Shown here: positions 1 through 11,319 of the stretch, piece after piece
Position numbering within the stretch: position 1 is the stretch's first letter
Layout: every line of letters starts with the position of its first letter
NCBI RefSeq assembly: GCF_030733685.1
Contig: NZ_JASHIM010000003.1
Span: 1-64,000 of the forward strand
Direction: 5' to 3'
Source: Roseovarius sp. MMSF_3281
Lineage (GTDB): Bacteria; Pseudomonadota; Alphaproteobacteria; Rhodobacterales; Rhodobacteraceae
DNA: 64,000 nucleotides
Translations under genes and position numbers: made by a program
The notes under the pieces: model-generated
What the model saw: the letters and a program-made list of their open reading frames with translations, nothing else
Database searches by the model: none
What the model was told of the DNA's origin: nothing

Positions 1-107
1 GGACGATGTCTCTGAGCAATCAGAGCATCCGGATACTTACGAGCTCCCGCCCGCAAACATACTTACACGTCAGCGACAGACTGGATATTTCGGGCCAGAA
101 GAAACCC
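1..107. other. window edge, no gene seen
   Basis: I see no supported gene, RNA or clear terminator here. The stretch lies downstream of the minus-strand hydrolase gene. A forward frame is open across it, but that frame runs on through the antisense of two real genes and has no independent support. Confidence 0.5.
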
Positions 108-917
108 TCAGGCCCAGTTCAGGAAGCGCAGGATCTCTGCGCCAACCTGCTTGGCATGGGTGATCGGGGCCATATGACCGGCACCGGCAATCACCGCGCG
201 TTCGGCGCGCGGCAGGCGCTTGGCAAGCCCTTCGTTGATCGCGGGGATGATGGCGGGGGATTGATTGCCCTCGATCAGCAAGGCGGGCTGCGTTACGGCA
301 TCGATCCCGCCGGGGCCCAAGAGGCCGCCAACATCATCGTAAAGCGCGGGCTGCGCGGCGGCGACCAGGTACATCTGGTCGGCCATGGCGGCGCGATGCG
401 CAAGGGGTATGGACGCCCAGGGCGTTCCATCGCCCCAGACCGAGGTGAATGCCTTTGCGGCCTCCATGTCATTGCCATCCCGCATCGCCCTGTCAAAGCC
501 GGTCATCGCCTCGTCGAAACGCCCCTTGGCAGCGGGTTGATCGGCAAAAGCCACGGCGAAGAACACAGGTTCGATCAGGGTAAGCGAGCGCACCAGGTCG
601 GGCCGAATCACGGCCAGCCGAAGCGCCACGGTCGCCCCGAAAGAATGGCCGATGAGATCCCGCGGCCCGCCGTCGCAGAAACTGGCGGCGATCCTTGCGG
701 TTTCTTCCTGTATCTCGCCGCTGCCCTGCCAGGGCGCACTGCGCCCGTGCCCCGGCATGTCGAAGGCGGTGAGCGTCAGCGCGCCCGAGACATGCCGCGC
801 CACACCGCCCCAACTGCCCGAATGCGACAAGGAACAGTGGATGGCCAGCGCCTCCCTTGGGCCCTGACCGAATGTCGTCCAGTGGATGTCATGGCCGGCG
901 CGGCGCCCCCTTGGCAT
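108..917 (-). CDS. alpha/beta fold hydrolase
   Basis: A 269-residue alpha/beta hydrolase, probably a soluble cytoplasmic esterase or lactonase-type enzyme; the substrate cannot be read from sequence. The nucleophile elbow GHSFGA is at about residues 90-95 (Ser92). The oxyanion-side strand reads LAIHCSLSHSGSW near residues 24-36, and the likely catalytic His is in GAGHMAPITH near residue 245. DMPGHGRS at about 53-60 is the usual loop before the cap. It follows the DsbA-like isomerase gene on the same strand with a 3-base gap, so the two are probably co-transcribed. The ATG at 917 has no strong Shine-Dalgarno, which fits translational coupling. Confidence 0.85.
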   Translation of the reverse strand: MPRGRRAGHDIHWTTFGQGPREALAIHCSLSHSGSWGGVARHVSGALTLTAFDMPGHGRSAPWQGSGEIQEETARIAASFCDGGPRDLIGHSFGATVALRLAVIRPDLVRSLTLIEPVFFAVAFADQPAAKGRFDEAMTGFDRAMRDGNDMEAAKAFTSVWGDGTPWASIPLAHRAAMADQMYLVAAAQPALYDDVGGLLGPGGIDAVTQPALLIEGNQSPAIIPAINEGLAKRLPRAERAVIAGAGHMAPITHAKQVGAEILRFLNWA

Positions 918-920
918 CGC

Positions 921-1520
921 TTAAAGCTTGCCCTGCAAATGCAGGTCCAGATCCTCCAACCGGTCCTGCCCCCAAAAGCTTTGGCCCGTATCCACCACGT
1001 AAAACGGCGCGCCAAAGACATTGGCGGCGACCGCATCCTCAAGGTTTGCGGCATAGGTTTCGGCCCCGGTCAAAAGCCCGCTGTCGGCCAGCCCCGGATC
1101 AAAGCCCGCCTTTTCCAGACAGTCCTTGATCACCGCATCCTCGGCAATATCGCGATCTTCGGCCCAACAGGCCCGCAGAACCCCATGCACCAGACCGCCC
1201 AGATCGCCGCCGCCCGTCTTTTGCGCGGCAATGATCGCGTAAGAGGAGGGCGCGGCATTGGTCGGCCAATGCGCCGGTTGCAGGTTCAAGGGCATTTCCG
1301 CCTTCTTGGCCTGACGCGGCAATTCCTGATTGCGATAGGCCATCCGCGAGGGATGCCTGTCCTTGGGGGCAACCCCGCCGGTACGGGCAAAAAGCTGCAT
1401 GATATCCAAGGGTTTATAAATCACCCCGGCCGCGTGGCGCGCGGCGATCTCTTCCAGTCGACCGCCCGCCAAGTAGGCATAAGGCGACAATGTTGAAAAA
1501 TAATACTCAATCTGCGCCAT
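921..1520 (-). CDS. DsbA-fold isomerase (2-hydroxychromene-2-carboxylate isomerase family)
   Basis: A 199-residue thioredoxin/GST-kappa-fold protein of the DsbA-like oxidoreductase group that includes 2-hydroxychromene-2-carboxylate isomerase. The N-terminus ([16 protein letters not shown], residues 4-19) carries Ser-Pro-Tyr where dithiol oxidoreductases have CxxC, so glutathione-dependent isomerase chemistry is more likely than disulfide exchange. The C-terminal [20 protein letters not shown] (about 168-187) is the family's conserved cis-Pro and substrate region. A strong GGGGGAGGG Shine-Dalgarno precedes the ATG at 1520. The pathway is unknown. Its partner is the downstream hydrolase, which suggests a small catabolic or detoxification unit. 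Confidence 0.85.
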   Translation of the reverse strand: MAQIEYYFSTLSPYAYLAGGRLEEIAARHAAGVIYKPLDIMQLFARTGGVAPKDRHPSRMAYRNQELPRQAKKAEMPLNLQPAHWPTNAAPSSYAIIAAQKTGGGDLGGLVHGVLRACWAEDRDIAEDAVIKDCLEKAGFDPGLADSGLLTGAETYAANLEDAVAANVFGAPFYVVDTGQSFWGQDRLEDLDLHLQGKL

Positions 1521-1625
1521 TTTCGCGCCCTCCCCCTTTGCACAGCTTTGCCCGACGCTACGCCCATGCTAAGCGAAGTTCAACTTCACGAATCTGTCAT
1601 ACCAGACCAGCCAGGGACCGCTGCC

Positions 1626-2639
1626 ATGCCCACCTCCGAACCCAAACTTATCACCGGCAATGCCAACAAACCCTTGGCCCAGGCCATCGCGCGGCGCATG
1701 TCCATGCACCGTGGCGTCAACGTGGGGCTGGTCGACGCGCGTGTCGAACGCTTCAACGACCAGGAAATTTTCGTCGAGGTCTACGAGAACGTGCGCGGCG
1801 AGGATATGTTCATCATCCAGCCCACTTCGAACCCGGCCAATGACAACCTGATGGAACTGCTGATCATGGCCGATGCGCTGCGCCGGTCCTCGGCCAAGCG
1901 GATCACCGCCGTGATTCCCTACTTCGGCTACGCCCGACAGGACCGCCGCTCTAAGGCGCGCACGCCGATTTCCGCCAAACTGGTGGCCAACATGATCGTC
2001 GAGGCGGGCATCGAGCGGGTTCTGACGATGGACCTGCACGCTACCCAGATCCAGGGCTTCTTCGATATTCCCGTCGATAACCTCTATGCCTCGCCGGTCT
2101 TTGCGCTTGACCTGATGACCCAGTTCAAGGACGAGATGGAAGACGTCATGGTGGTCTCGCCCGACGTCGGCGGCGTGGCCCGCGCCCGCGAGTTGGCCAA
2201 GCGGATCGAAGCGCCGCTTTCGATCGTCGACAAACGCCGCGAGAAAGCCGGGGAAGTCGCCGAAATGACCGTGATTGGGGATGTCACGGGCAAGAAATGC
2301 ATCATCGTCGACGACATCTGCGATACCGCCGGAACACTGTGCAAAGCGGCGCAGGTTCTGTTGGATAACGGCGCCTCGGAAGTGCACGCCTATATCACCC
2401 ACGGCGTCCTGTCCGGCCCGGCGGTCGAGCGGATCACCAACTCGGTCATGAAATCGCTGGTGATCACCGATACCATCGCCGCCACCGAAGCCGTCAGATC
2501 CGCACCGAATATCCGGATCATCCCCACCGCCCCGGTTTTTGCCCAGGCAATCCTGAACATCTGGAACGGCACCTCGGTTTCGTCGCTCTTCGAAACCCCG
2601 ACGCTTGAGCCGGTCTACGAAGGTCAGTTCGGCCATTAG
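1626..2639 (+). CDS. prs: ribose-phosphate pyrophosphokinase
   Basis: PRPP synthetase makes 5-phosphoribosyl diphosphate from ribose 5-phosphate and ATP for purine, pyrimidine, His, Trp and NAD synthesis. The 337-residue frame has the ATP loop [17 protein letters not shown] (about 102-118), the conserved [11 protein letters not shown] (about 136-146) and the PRPP signature [10 protein letters not shown] (about 228-237). The frame is open from 1548, but the ATG at 1626 gives the normal family N-terminus ([13 protein letters not shown]) and has an upstream GGGA; the 26-residue extension looks spurious. The TAG stop lies in the TA flank of a palindromic element: removing the element would leave TAA at the same place. 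Confidence 0.97.
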   Translation: MPTSEPKLITGNANKPLAQAIARRMSMHRGVNVGLVDARVERFNDQEIFVEVYENVRGEDMFIIQPTSNPANDNLMELLIMADALRRSSAKRITAVIPYFGYARQDRRSKARTPISAKLVANMIVEAGIERVLTMDLHATQIQGFFDIPVDNLYASPVFALDLMTQFKDEMEDVMVVSPDVGGVARARELAKRIEAPLSIVDKRREKAGEVAEMTVIGDVTGKKCIIVDDICDTAGTLCKAAQVLLDNGASEVHAYITHGVLSGPAVERITNSVMKSLVITDTIAATEAVRSAPNIRIIPTAPVFAQAILNIWNGTSVSSLFETPTLEPVYEGQFGH

Positions 2640-2742
2640 AACGTATTCAGTTTACCCTGAATCAAGGTGCATCACCAATGTCCCGAGAAGGCCGTAGGCC
2701 TGGCAGGGTATTGGGGATGCAACAATAACTGGAAACGCTTTA
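2637..2742 (+). mobile_element. MITE-like palindromic repeat, 102-bp family, copy A
   Basis: A 102-bp element (2639-2740) bounded by TA dinucleotides at 2637-2638 and 2741-2742. Its right end reads CTGGAAACGCTT and its left end GAACGTATTCAG, an imperfect terminal inverted repeat. An inner inverted repeat pairs GCATCACCAAT with ATTGGGGATGC. A second copy of the same length, in inverted orientation and close to 90% identical by eye, lies at 25179-25280. The left TA is part of the prs stop codon. There is no ORF inside. I infer a non-autonomous element mobilised by a TA-targeting transposase. Confidence 0.75.
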
Positions 2743-2750
2743 ACGTCGCG

Positions 2751-2846
2751 CCAAGCCCGTTCGAACGGGCTTGGACAACGCGGTTTCGAAACCGCGTCGG
2801 AAAGCGCCTTGCACGGCGCTTGGGCCAAGCCGTTTCGAAACGGCTT
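2751..2846. repeat. tandem array of four palindromes
   Basis: Four palindromes lie back to back. Positions 2751-2774 form a perfect 24-bp palindrome with half-site CCAAGCCCGTTC. Positions 2778-2797 form a perfect 20-bp palindrome, half-site ACGCGGTTTC. Positions 2802-2821 have 7-bp arms AAGCGCC/GGCGCTT around a 6-base loop. Positions 2827-2846 form a perfect 20-bp palindrome, half-site AAGCCGTTTC. Three of the four centre on TTCGAA. The array fills the convergent gap between prs and the lectin gene, so it could act as a bidirectional terminator, a structured RNA or a protein-binding array. I do not recognise it as a named family. Confidence 0.8.
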
Positions 2847-2875
2847 TCCGGCTTTGATCGGAAAAGTTGAAGGTC

Positions 2876-3229
2876 TTAATAGACGTCTTGCCAGTCGTCG
2901 TCGTGAAAGACTTCGCCAATGGCCGTCCACAGGATACGCGCCCGGGCGACGCGGGTGTCGGCCCATGTGCGAAACACCACGTCAAAGCCTTTTTCGGTGA
3001 TCTTCTCGGCGCTGACATCGGCGCGCACATTGGTGGCGCTGTCCATGTCCCACATGGAAAGCGACACATGCACCACCGGCGGGCTTTTGAAATGTTCGGG
3101 GAATTTCAGGCTGTGCCGCCTCTCGCGCGATCCGCTGCCCGTCCACATATCGCCACCGTCCTCGTAATCCGAGAACAGCACATCGTCGCCCTGTGCCACA
3201 CCGATATGTTTGCTTTCGAGATGCCGCAT
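2876..3229 (-). CDS. H-type lectin domain protein
   Basis: A 117-residue protein resembling the H-type lectin fold, a GalNAc-binding beta-sandwich best known from invertebrate agglutinins and slime-mould discoidins but also present in alphaproteobacteria. Diagnostic blocks are DMWTGSGSRERRHSLKFPEH (about residues 27-46), PPVVHVSLSMWDMDS (about 50-64) and the Trp-containing end TWADTRVARARILWTAIG. No signal peptide is visible, so export by a non-Sec route or a cytoplasmic role must be considered. A GTG at 3241 is an alternative start; the ATG at 3229 has GGAAAG five bases upstream. It lies just past the atp operon terminator on the same strand. Confidence 0.75.
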   Translation of the reverse strand: MRHLESKHIGVAQGDDVLFSDYEDGGDMWTGSGSRERRHSLKFPEHFKSPPVVHVSLSMWDMDSATNVRADVSAEKITEKGFDVVFRTWADTRVARARILWTAIGEVFHDDDWQDVY

Positions 3230-3285
3230 CGCGCTTTCCACCTTCCCCCGGATGCGAGTAATACGACTTCTGGGCGAAATTAAGA

Positions 3286-3319
3286 ACCAAAAAAGGAAAA
3301 GGGCCCAAAGGGGCCCTTT
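3286..3319 (-). terminator. intrinsic terminator of the atp operon
   Basis: Arms AAAGGGCCC (3298-3306) and GGGCCCTTT (3311-3319) flank a 4-base loop. Read on the minus strand the stem is followed by CCTTTTTTGG. It lies 33 bases beyond the atpC stop and before the lectin gene, so it should end the atpHAGDC transcript. Confidence 0.85.
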
Positions 3320-3351
3320 ACGGTCTGTTACCTGATCCCGCCGGGGGTCGG

Positions 3352-3777
3352 TCAGTTGGCCGAAAGACCGATGTGGTCGCCCATCGCCACCATGTCGGCC
3401 AGCAGCTTGGCGGCGTCATCCACCGGGCCCGGCTCGTTAACATAGACCTCTTGCGCCTTGGCAAGCTTGTCGCTTGCCTCGTCCACCAGGGTCTTGAAAT
3501 GCTCTTGCGTGATGTCGTCGCGCGCAATCGCCTTCTCGGCCAGAACCGAGATACCGTCGGCGTTGATCTCGGCAAAGCCGCCGGTAACCACGTAATCCGC
3601 CTCGCCTTCGGCGCTGACAACCTTGAGGATGCCGGGCCGCAGGGTGGTGATCAGGGGCGAATGATCGGGCATTGCCGTCATGTCGCCCTCGGCACCGGGA
3701 ATACGCACCTCTTTGGCCGCGACGGATGTCAAAAGGCGCTCGGGGCTTACCAGATCGAATTGGACTGTATCAGCCAT
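3352..3777 (-). CDS. atpC: ATP synthase F1 subunit epsilon
   Basis: Subunit epsilon (141 residues) of the F1 central stalk couples rotor rotation to catalysis and can inhibit ATP hydrolysis. The N-terminal beta-sandwich shows [10 protein letters not shown] (about 7-16) and the typical [20 protein letters not shown] (about 30-49), followed by GGFAEI and a two-helix C-terminus (about 88-135). It is the last gene of the minus-strand order atpH-A-G-D-C, 57 bases after atpD, with an intrinsic terminator downstream. As in other Rhodobacterales, the F0 genes are not adjacent and must lie elsewhere. Confidence 0.97.
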   Translation of the reverse strand: MADTVQFDLVSPERLLTSVAAKEVRIPGAEGDMTAMPDHSPLITTLRPGILKVVSAEGEADYVVTGGFAEINADGISVLAEKAIARDDITQEHFKTLVDEASDKLAKAQEVYVNEPGPVDDAAKLLADMVAMGDHIGLSAN

Positions 3778-3834
3778 TCATTGATCTCCTTCAGGAGTTA
3801 CCCTCCCGTCCCGGGGGACGGGAGGCGCTAAGGC

Positions 3835-6166
<2,332 letters not shown>

Positions 6167-6181
6167 TGCCTTATCTCCCCC

Positions 6182-7720
<1,539 letters not shown>

Positions 7721-8287
7721 TTATCCGACCTCTTTCATTGCATTCTGTAGGGAATCGAGGCGCGAACGGATCGAGGTATCGATCATCTTCGAGCCCACCT
7801 TGACGACAAGACCGCCGATGAGGCTTTCATCGACGGCCGCATTGATCTTCACGTCCTTGCCAATACGCGCCTTCAGCGTCTTGGCCAGTTTCTCGGACTG
7901 CGCCTTGGTCAGCGCCTTGGCGCTGGTCACGTCGGCGGTCACTTCGCCCTTGTCCTCGGCGATCAGCGCATTGAGCTGGCCCAGAAGCTGCGGCAGCACG
8001 AACAGGCGGCGCTTGTCGGCCATCACGGCCAGGCCGTTCTGCAGCGCAGGCACCAGGTTGAGCTTTTTGCCGACAGCGGCGATTGCGGCCCCCTGTTCGG
8101 CACGGCTCAGGACCGGGCTTGCGATCAGATCGCGCAACTCCTCGCTCGCGTCCATCGCGGCGGCAAGGTCGGTGATATTGGATTCAAGCTTGGCCACGGA
8201 TTTGCTTTCCTTGGTCAGCTCGAAAATGGCGGTGGCATAGCGCTCGGCAATGCCGGAGGAAATCGAAGCTGGTTCGGACACGTCCAC
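7721..8287 (-). CDS. atpH: ATP synthase F1 subunit delta
   Basis: The delta (OSCP-type) subunit (188 residues) links the alpha3beta3 head to the peripheral b stalk. The helical N-terminal domain begins IAERYATAIFEL (about 13-24), and the C-terminal domain includes VDESLIGGLVVKVGSKMIDTS (about 153-173), the family signature. It is the first gene of the operon. The leader upstream carries a strong hairpin at 8316-8337. Confidence 0.97.
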   Translation of the reverse strand: MDVSEPASISSGIAERYATAIFELTKESKSVAKLESNITDLAAAMDASEELRDLIASPVLSRAEQGAAIAAVGKKLNLVPALQNGLAVMADKRRLFVLPQLLGQLNALIAEDKGEVTADVTSAKALTKAQSEKLAKTLKARIGKDVKINAAVDESLIGGLVVKVGSKMIDTSIRSRLDSLQNAMKEVG

Positions 8288-8664
8288 CCTTCCGATGTCT
8301 GGCCCCGGTTTACAAAAGACGGCACGGGGGCCGTCTTGCCGGGGGCGTTAACAAACGGCGTGACCCGGATCACACCAAAATTCGGCTGGGGTGTAGCAGA
8401 GCCTTGCACACCGGGCAAGCCGCTTGAAAAAGAATGTATACCATTGAATACCACGTGTTTTCAAACACTTGTGCACCCTGCGACGCTTTGCACCCATTTT
8501 CCCGCTTGAAAAAGATCATGCCGGGACGGTTTTTTTGCGATTCCTTGGCGAAAAAGGCGGCAATCCGTTAACGCTATCACGCCCAAGATGGCCACCTGAC
8601 CGGGGTTTCTACGGGGACGTTTGCGATGTATCACCGGCAGATCAGGACAAGCGTCAGGAGTGAC
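8288..8664. promoter_or_regulatory. divergent intergenic region, atp operon and vanZ-like gene
   Basis: These 377 bases separate atpH (minus) from the vanZ-like gene (plus), so both promoters should be here. The clearest element is the atp leader hairpin at 8316-8337. A plus-strand TTGAAA at 8424-8429 lies 16 bases before GAATAC (8446-8451), a weak promoter candidate. A short forward ORF at 8469-8663 has no coding character that I can defend. Confidence 0.4.
8316..8337 (-). promoter_or_regulatory. atp operon leader hairpin
   Basis: Perfect 8-bp arms AAGACGGC (8316-8323) and GCCGTCTT (8330-8337) with a 6-base loop. On the minus strand the stem is followed by TTGTA, about 28 bases before the atpH start. 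Its position and shape suggest an attenuator-like or mRNA-stabilising structure in the 5' leader. Confidence 0.55.
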
Positions 8665-9012
8665 ATGCCCCATCCTATCGCCCTCATTCTCACCCTGTTG
8701 ACCGGCGCGATCATCGGCTGGTTCACCCTGACCCCGCCGGGCGAGACCGGCAGCGCCCTGCCGCTCACCGACAAGCAGCTTCACGCGCTGGCCTTCGGGC
8801 TGCTGGTGCTGCCCGTCGCGCTGACGCGGCCCCGCGCGCTTTGGTGGCTAGCGCCCCTCGCGCTGCTTTACGGCGCGGTGATCGAACTGATCCAACCCGG
8901 CGTCGGGCGCACCGGCGAATGGGCCGACCTGCTGGCCGACGGGCTGGGCATCGCCCTTGCCTGCGGCTTGGGCGTATTGCGCGGGTGGCGCCCCAAGGCG
9001 GCCCGCACATGA
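8665..9012 (+). CDS. VanZ-like small membrane protein
   Basis: A 115-residue membrane protein of the VanZ-like family. Hydrophobic segments run at about 3-22, 38-56, 62-78 and 86-104. The family signature DKQLHALAFGLL (about 36-47) and the paired acidic motif YGAVIELIQ near 75-83 are present; family members have these conserved polar residues inside the membrane, but the biochemical role is unsettled. The ATG at 8665 is preceded by AGGAGTG; an upstream in-frame codon at 8626 lacks this. Its stop overlaps the start of the metallo-hydrolase gene (ATGA), so the two form an operon. Confidence 0.8.
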   Translation: MPHPIALILTLLTGAIIGWFTLTPPGETGSALPLTDKQLHALAFGLLVLPVALTRPRALWWLAPLALLYGAVIELIQPGVGRTGEWADLLADGLGIALACGLGVLRGWRPKAART

Positions 9013-9863
9013 CCGATGCCATCACCCTTCTGGGCACCAAGGGCGGCCCGGCGATCCGGCCCGGCTCCTCCATGCCCACGGCGATCCTCGTGCAAATGGC
9101 GGGCCAGACGGTGCTGGTCGATGCCGGTCTTGGCTGTACTTCGGCCCTTGCCCGCGCGGGGGTCACGCTGACCGATCTCGATGCCGTGCTGATCACCCAC
9201 CTGCATTCCGATCATTACCTCGAACTCGGGCCGCTTTTGCACACCGCTTGGACGGCGGGCCTCAAAACCCCGCTGCCCATCCACGCGCCCGAGGGGCTGA
9301 ACACCTACTGGCAGGGCTTTCTGGCCTCCATGGCGTTCGACATCGAAACCCGCATCGCGGACGAGGGCCGCCCCGATCTGGCCAGCCTCGCGCCGATCCA
9401 TGTGCTGGACGAGACCACGACCCTTCGCATGGGAGACCTGACCGTCACCGCCCTGCGCAACCACCACCCGCCGATCGAGGACAGTTTCGCCCTGAAACTC
9501 ACCGGCGCGGGCAAAACGGTGGTGCTGTCGGGCGATACCGCGCCCCTCCCCGAAATGGTGGATTTCGCCAAGGGCGCCGACCTTCTGGTGCACGAGGCGA
9601 TGCTGATCCCCGGCGTGCAAAAGATCGTCGACCGGATGGGATACAAGGACGACCGCCTGCTCAAGCACATCCTGCGCAGTCACACCCCTGCCGAAGAGGC
9701 CGCCAAAATCGCCCGAAAGGCCGGGGTCAAGGCGCTGGCCCTCAATCACCTGATCCCCGCCGACGACCCCGGCATCACGGCAAAGGATTGGCTGCACGCC
9801 ACCGAACCGCACTATTCCGGGGCAATCCACGTGGGCCAAGACGGCATGAAAATCCCGCTTTAG
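9009..9863 (+). CDS. MBL-fold metallo-hydrolase (RNase Z/arylsulfatase-like)
   Basis: A 284-residue metallo-beta-lactamase-fold hydrolase. The zinc motif HLHSDH is at 64-69, further metal ligands are expected at LRNHHPPIEDS (about 151-161) and SGDTAP (about 177-182), and the distal His is in ALNHLIPADD near residue 252. Layout and length match the RNase Z/AtsA-like branch. With no signal peptide it is probably cytoplasmic, and the substrate is unknown. The frame is open further upstream, but the ATG overlapping the vanZ-like stop is the natural start. Confidence 0.85.
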   Translation: MTDAITLLGTKGGPAIRPGSSMPTAILVQMAGQTVLVDAGLGCTSALARAGVTLTDLDAVLITHLHSDHYLELGPLLHTAWTAGLKTPLPIHAPEGLNTYWQGFLASMAFDIETRIADEGRPDLASLAPIHVLDETTTLRMGDLTVTALRNHHPPIEDSFALKLTGAGKTVVLSGDTAPLPEMVDFAKGADLLVHEAMLIPGVQKIVDRMGYKDDRLLKHILRSHTPAEEAAKIARKAGVKALALNHLIPADDPGITAKDWLHATEPHYSGAIHVGQDGMKIPL

Positions 9864-9875
9864 GGGCCACGGACC

Positions 9876-10478
9876 CTAACCCGCCTGCCAGGTGGCAATC
9901 GCCTCAACCGGGTACAAAAGCATGATGATATTGAGCGCCAAGCCGTCGCGGATAATCCACATGGTCAGCACCTCGAACCCGATGACAACGGCCACACTGG
10001 CCCAGACCGGCAAGACCCGCGCCAGCCAGAAGCCGATGAACATCGCCACGATATCCGACGCGGAATTGAGGACGCTGTCACCGTAATAATCCAGTGAAAT
10101 CGTCACCTCGCGATACCGCTGGATCACCGCATCGGTGTTCTCGACAATCTCCCAAGCGCATTCGACCAGCGTGGCGATCACCAAGCGCCAGCCAAGCGGC
10201 ACCCGCCGCGCCACCAGCCACAGGGTCGCGTAGAACAAAAACCCATGCAAAAGGTGACTGGGGGTATACCAATCGGCCAGTTGCTGACTGGCCTCGCTGG
10301 TGCCCAGTGTCCCCCACAGGTCAACATGCCCGCATTCGCAAAACGGCACCCGCCCCATCGCCAGCAGGGTGATCAATGTGCCCAGGGTGATCAGGGCGGT
10401 CAGGATAAGGGCGGGGCGGCCAAGGCGCGTATCACTCGTCATGGCGCTAAAAAGGCACAAGCCGCCCGGGCTGTCCAT
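9876..10478 (-). CDS. DUF2585 family membrane protein
   Basis: A 200-residue integral membrane protein of the DUF2585 (UPF0314) family, common in alphaproteobacteria and without assigned function. Hydrophobic spans occur near residues 22-42, 73-92, 98-112, 140-160 and 165-182. Conserved blocks are CECGHVDLWGTLGTSEASQQ, WYTPSHLLHGFLFY and ECAWEIVENTDAVIQRYRE. The ATG at 10478 has AGGGG about ten bases upstream; an ATG at 10442 would give 188 residues. It converges with the metallo-hydrolase gene. Confidence 0.8.
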   Translation of the reverse strand: MDSPGGLCLFSAMTSDTRLGRPALILTALITLGTLITLLAMGRVPFCECGHVDLWGTLGTSEASQQLADWYTPSHLLHGFLFYATLWLVARRVPLGWRLVIATLVECAWEIVENTDAVIQRYREVTISLDYYGDSVLNSASDIVAMFIGFWLARVLPVWASVAVVIGFEVLTMWIIRDGLALNIIMLLYPVEAIATWQAG

Positions 10479-10548
10479 GGGTTAAACCCCTATCATCCCG
10501 GCCTTCATCCGCCTATCGTCGCCCCGAACAAACAGACAGGAGGCCCCG

Positions 10549-11319
10549 ATGCCCGCCCCCGAAAACCGCTTCAAGATCCGCCTGGCCAAGGGCGAAATGC
10601 TTTACGGCTGCTGGGCGGGTTTTGCCGACCCTTATGCAACCGAGGTGCTGGCCACCGCCGATTTCGACTGGCTGGTGATCGACGGCGAACATGCCCCAAA
10701 CGATCTGCGCTCCATCATGGCACAGCTTCAGGTGCTGGAAGGGCGGCACAGCGCCCCGGTGGTCCGCCTTCCCATGGGCGAGGACTGGGCGATCAAGCAA
10801 GCGCTCGACACCGGCGCGCAAACCCTGCTGATCCCCATGGTCGAAAGCGCCGACCAGGCCCGTGACCTGGTGCGCGCCACGCGCTACCCGCCCGAAGGTA
10901 TCCGCGGGTCGGGCGCGGCGCTGGCCCGTGCCTCGCATTTCTCGGCCATCCCCGATTATATCGGCACGGCGAACGCGCAAATCTGCCTGCTGGTACAGGT
11001 CGAAACCCGCGCCGGGATCGCCGCGCTGGACGACATCCTTGCCGTCGACGGCGTCGATGGCGTTTTCATCGGCCCCTCGGACCTTGCCGCCGACATGGGG
11101 CACGCCGGGGACAGCAGCGCGCCCGAGGTCCGCGACGCCATCCAAGATGCCCTTGCCCGCATCAAGACGGCAGGCAAGGCCCCCGGCATCCTCGCCCTCG
11201 ACCCTGCCACCGCGCAAACCTACCGCGACTGGGGCGCGCAATTCCTGGCCGTGGGCATCGACGTGGTGATGCTTGCCAAGACCGCGCGTGACACCATGGC
11301 CCGCTGGCGCGATGACTGA
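10549..11319 (+). CDS. hpaI: HpcH/HpaI-type aldolase (4-hydroxy-2-oxoheptanedioate aldolase-like)
   Basis: A 256-residue class II pyruvate aldolase of the HpcH/HpaI family. Members cleave 4-hydroxy-2-oxo acids into pyruvate or pyruvate semialdehydes using a divalent metal. Visible motifs are WLVIDGEHAPND (about 44-55), the metal Glu in VQVETRAGI (about 149-157), the metal Asp in FIGPSDLAADMG (about 175-186) and the barrel arginine in VVRLPMG. No homoprotocatechuate genes are nearby, so the physiological substrate may be another hydroxy-keto acid. Glucokinase overlaps its end by 8 bases, which suggests a sugar-acid or carbon-metabolism role. Confidence 0.85.
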   Translation: MPAPENRFKIRLAKGEMLYGCWAGFADPYATEVLATADFDWLVIDGEHAPNDLRSIMAQLQVLEGRHSAPVVRLPMGEDWAIKQALDTGAQTLLIPMVESADQARDLVRATRYPPEGIRGSGAALARASHFSAIPDYIGTANAQICLLVQVETRAGIAALDDILAVDGVDGVFIGPSDLAADMGHAGDSSAPEVRDAIQDALARIKTAGKAPGILALDPATAQTYRDWGAQFLAVGIDVVMLAKTARDTMARWRDD

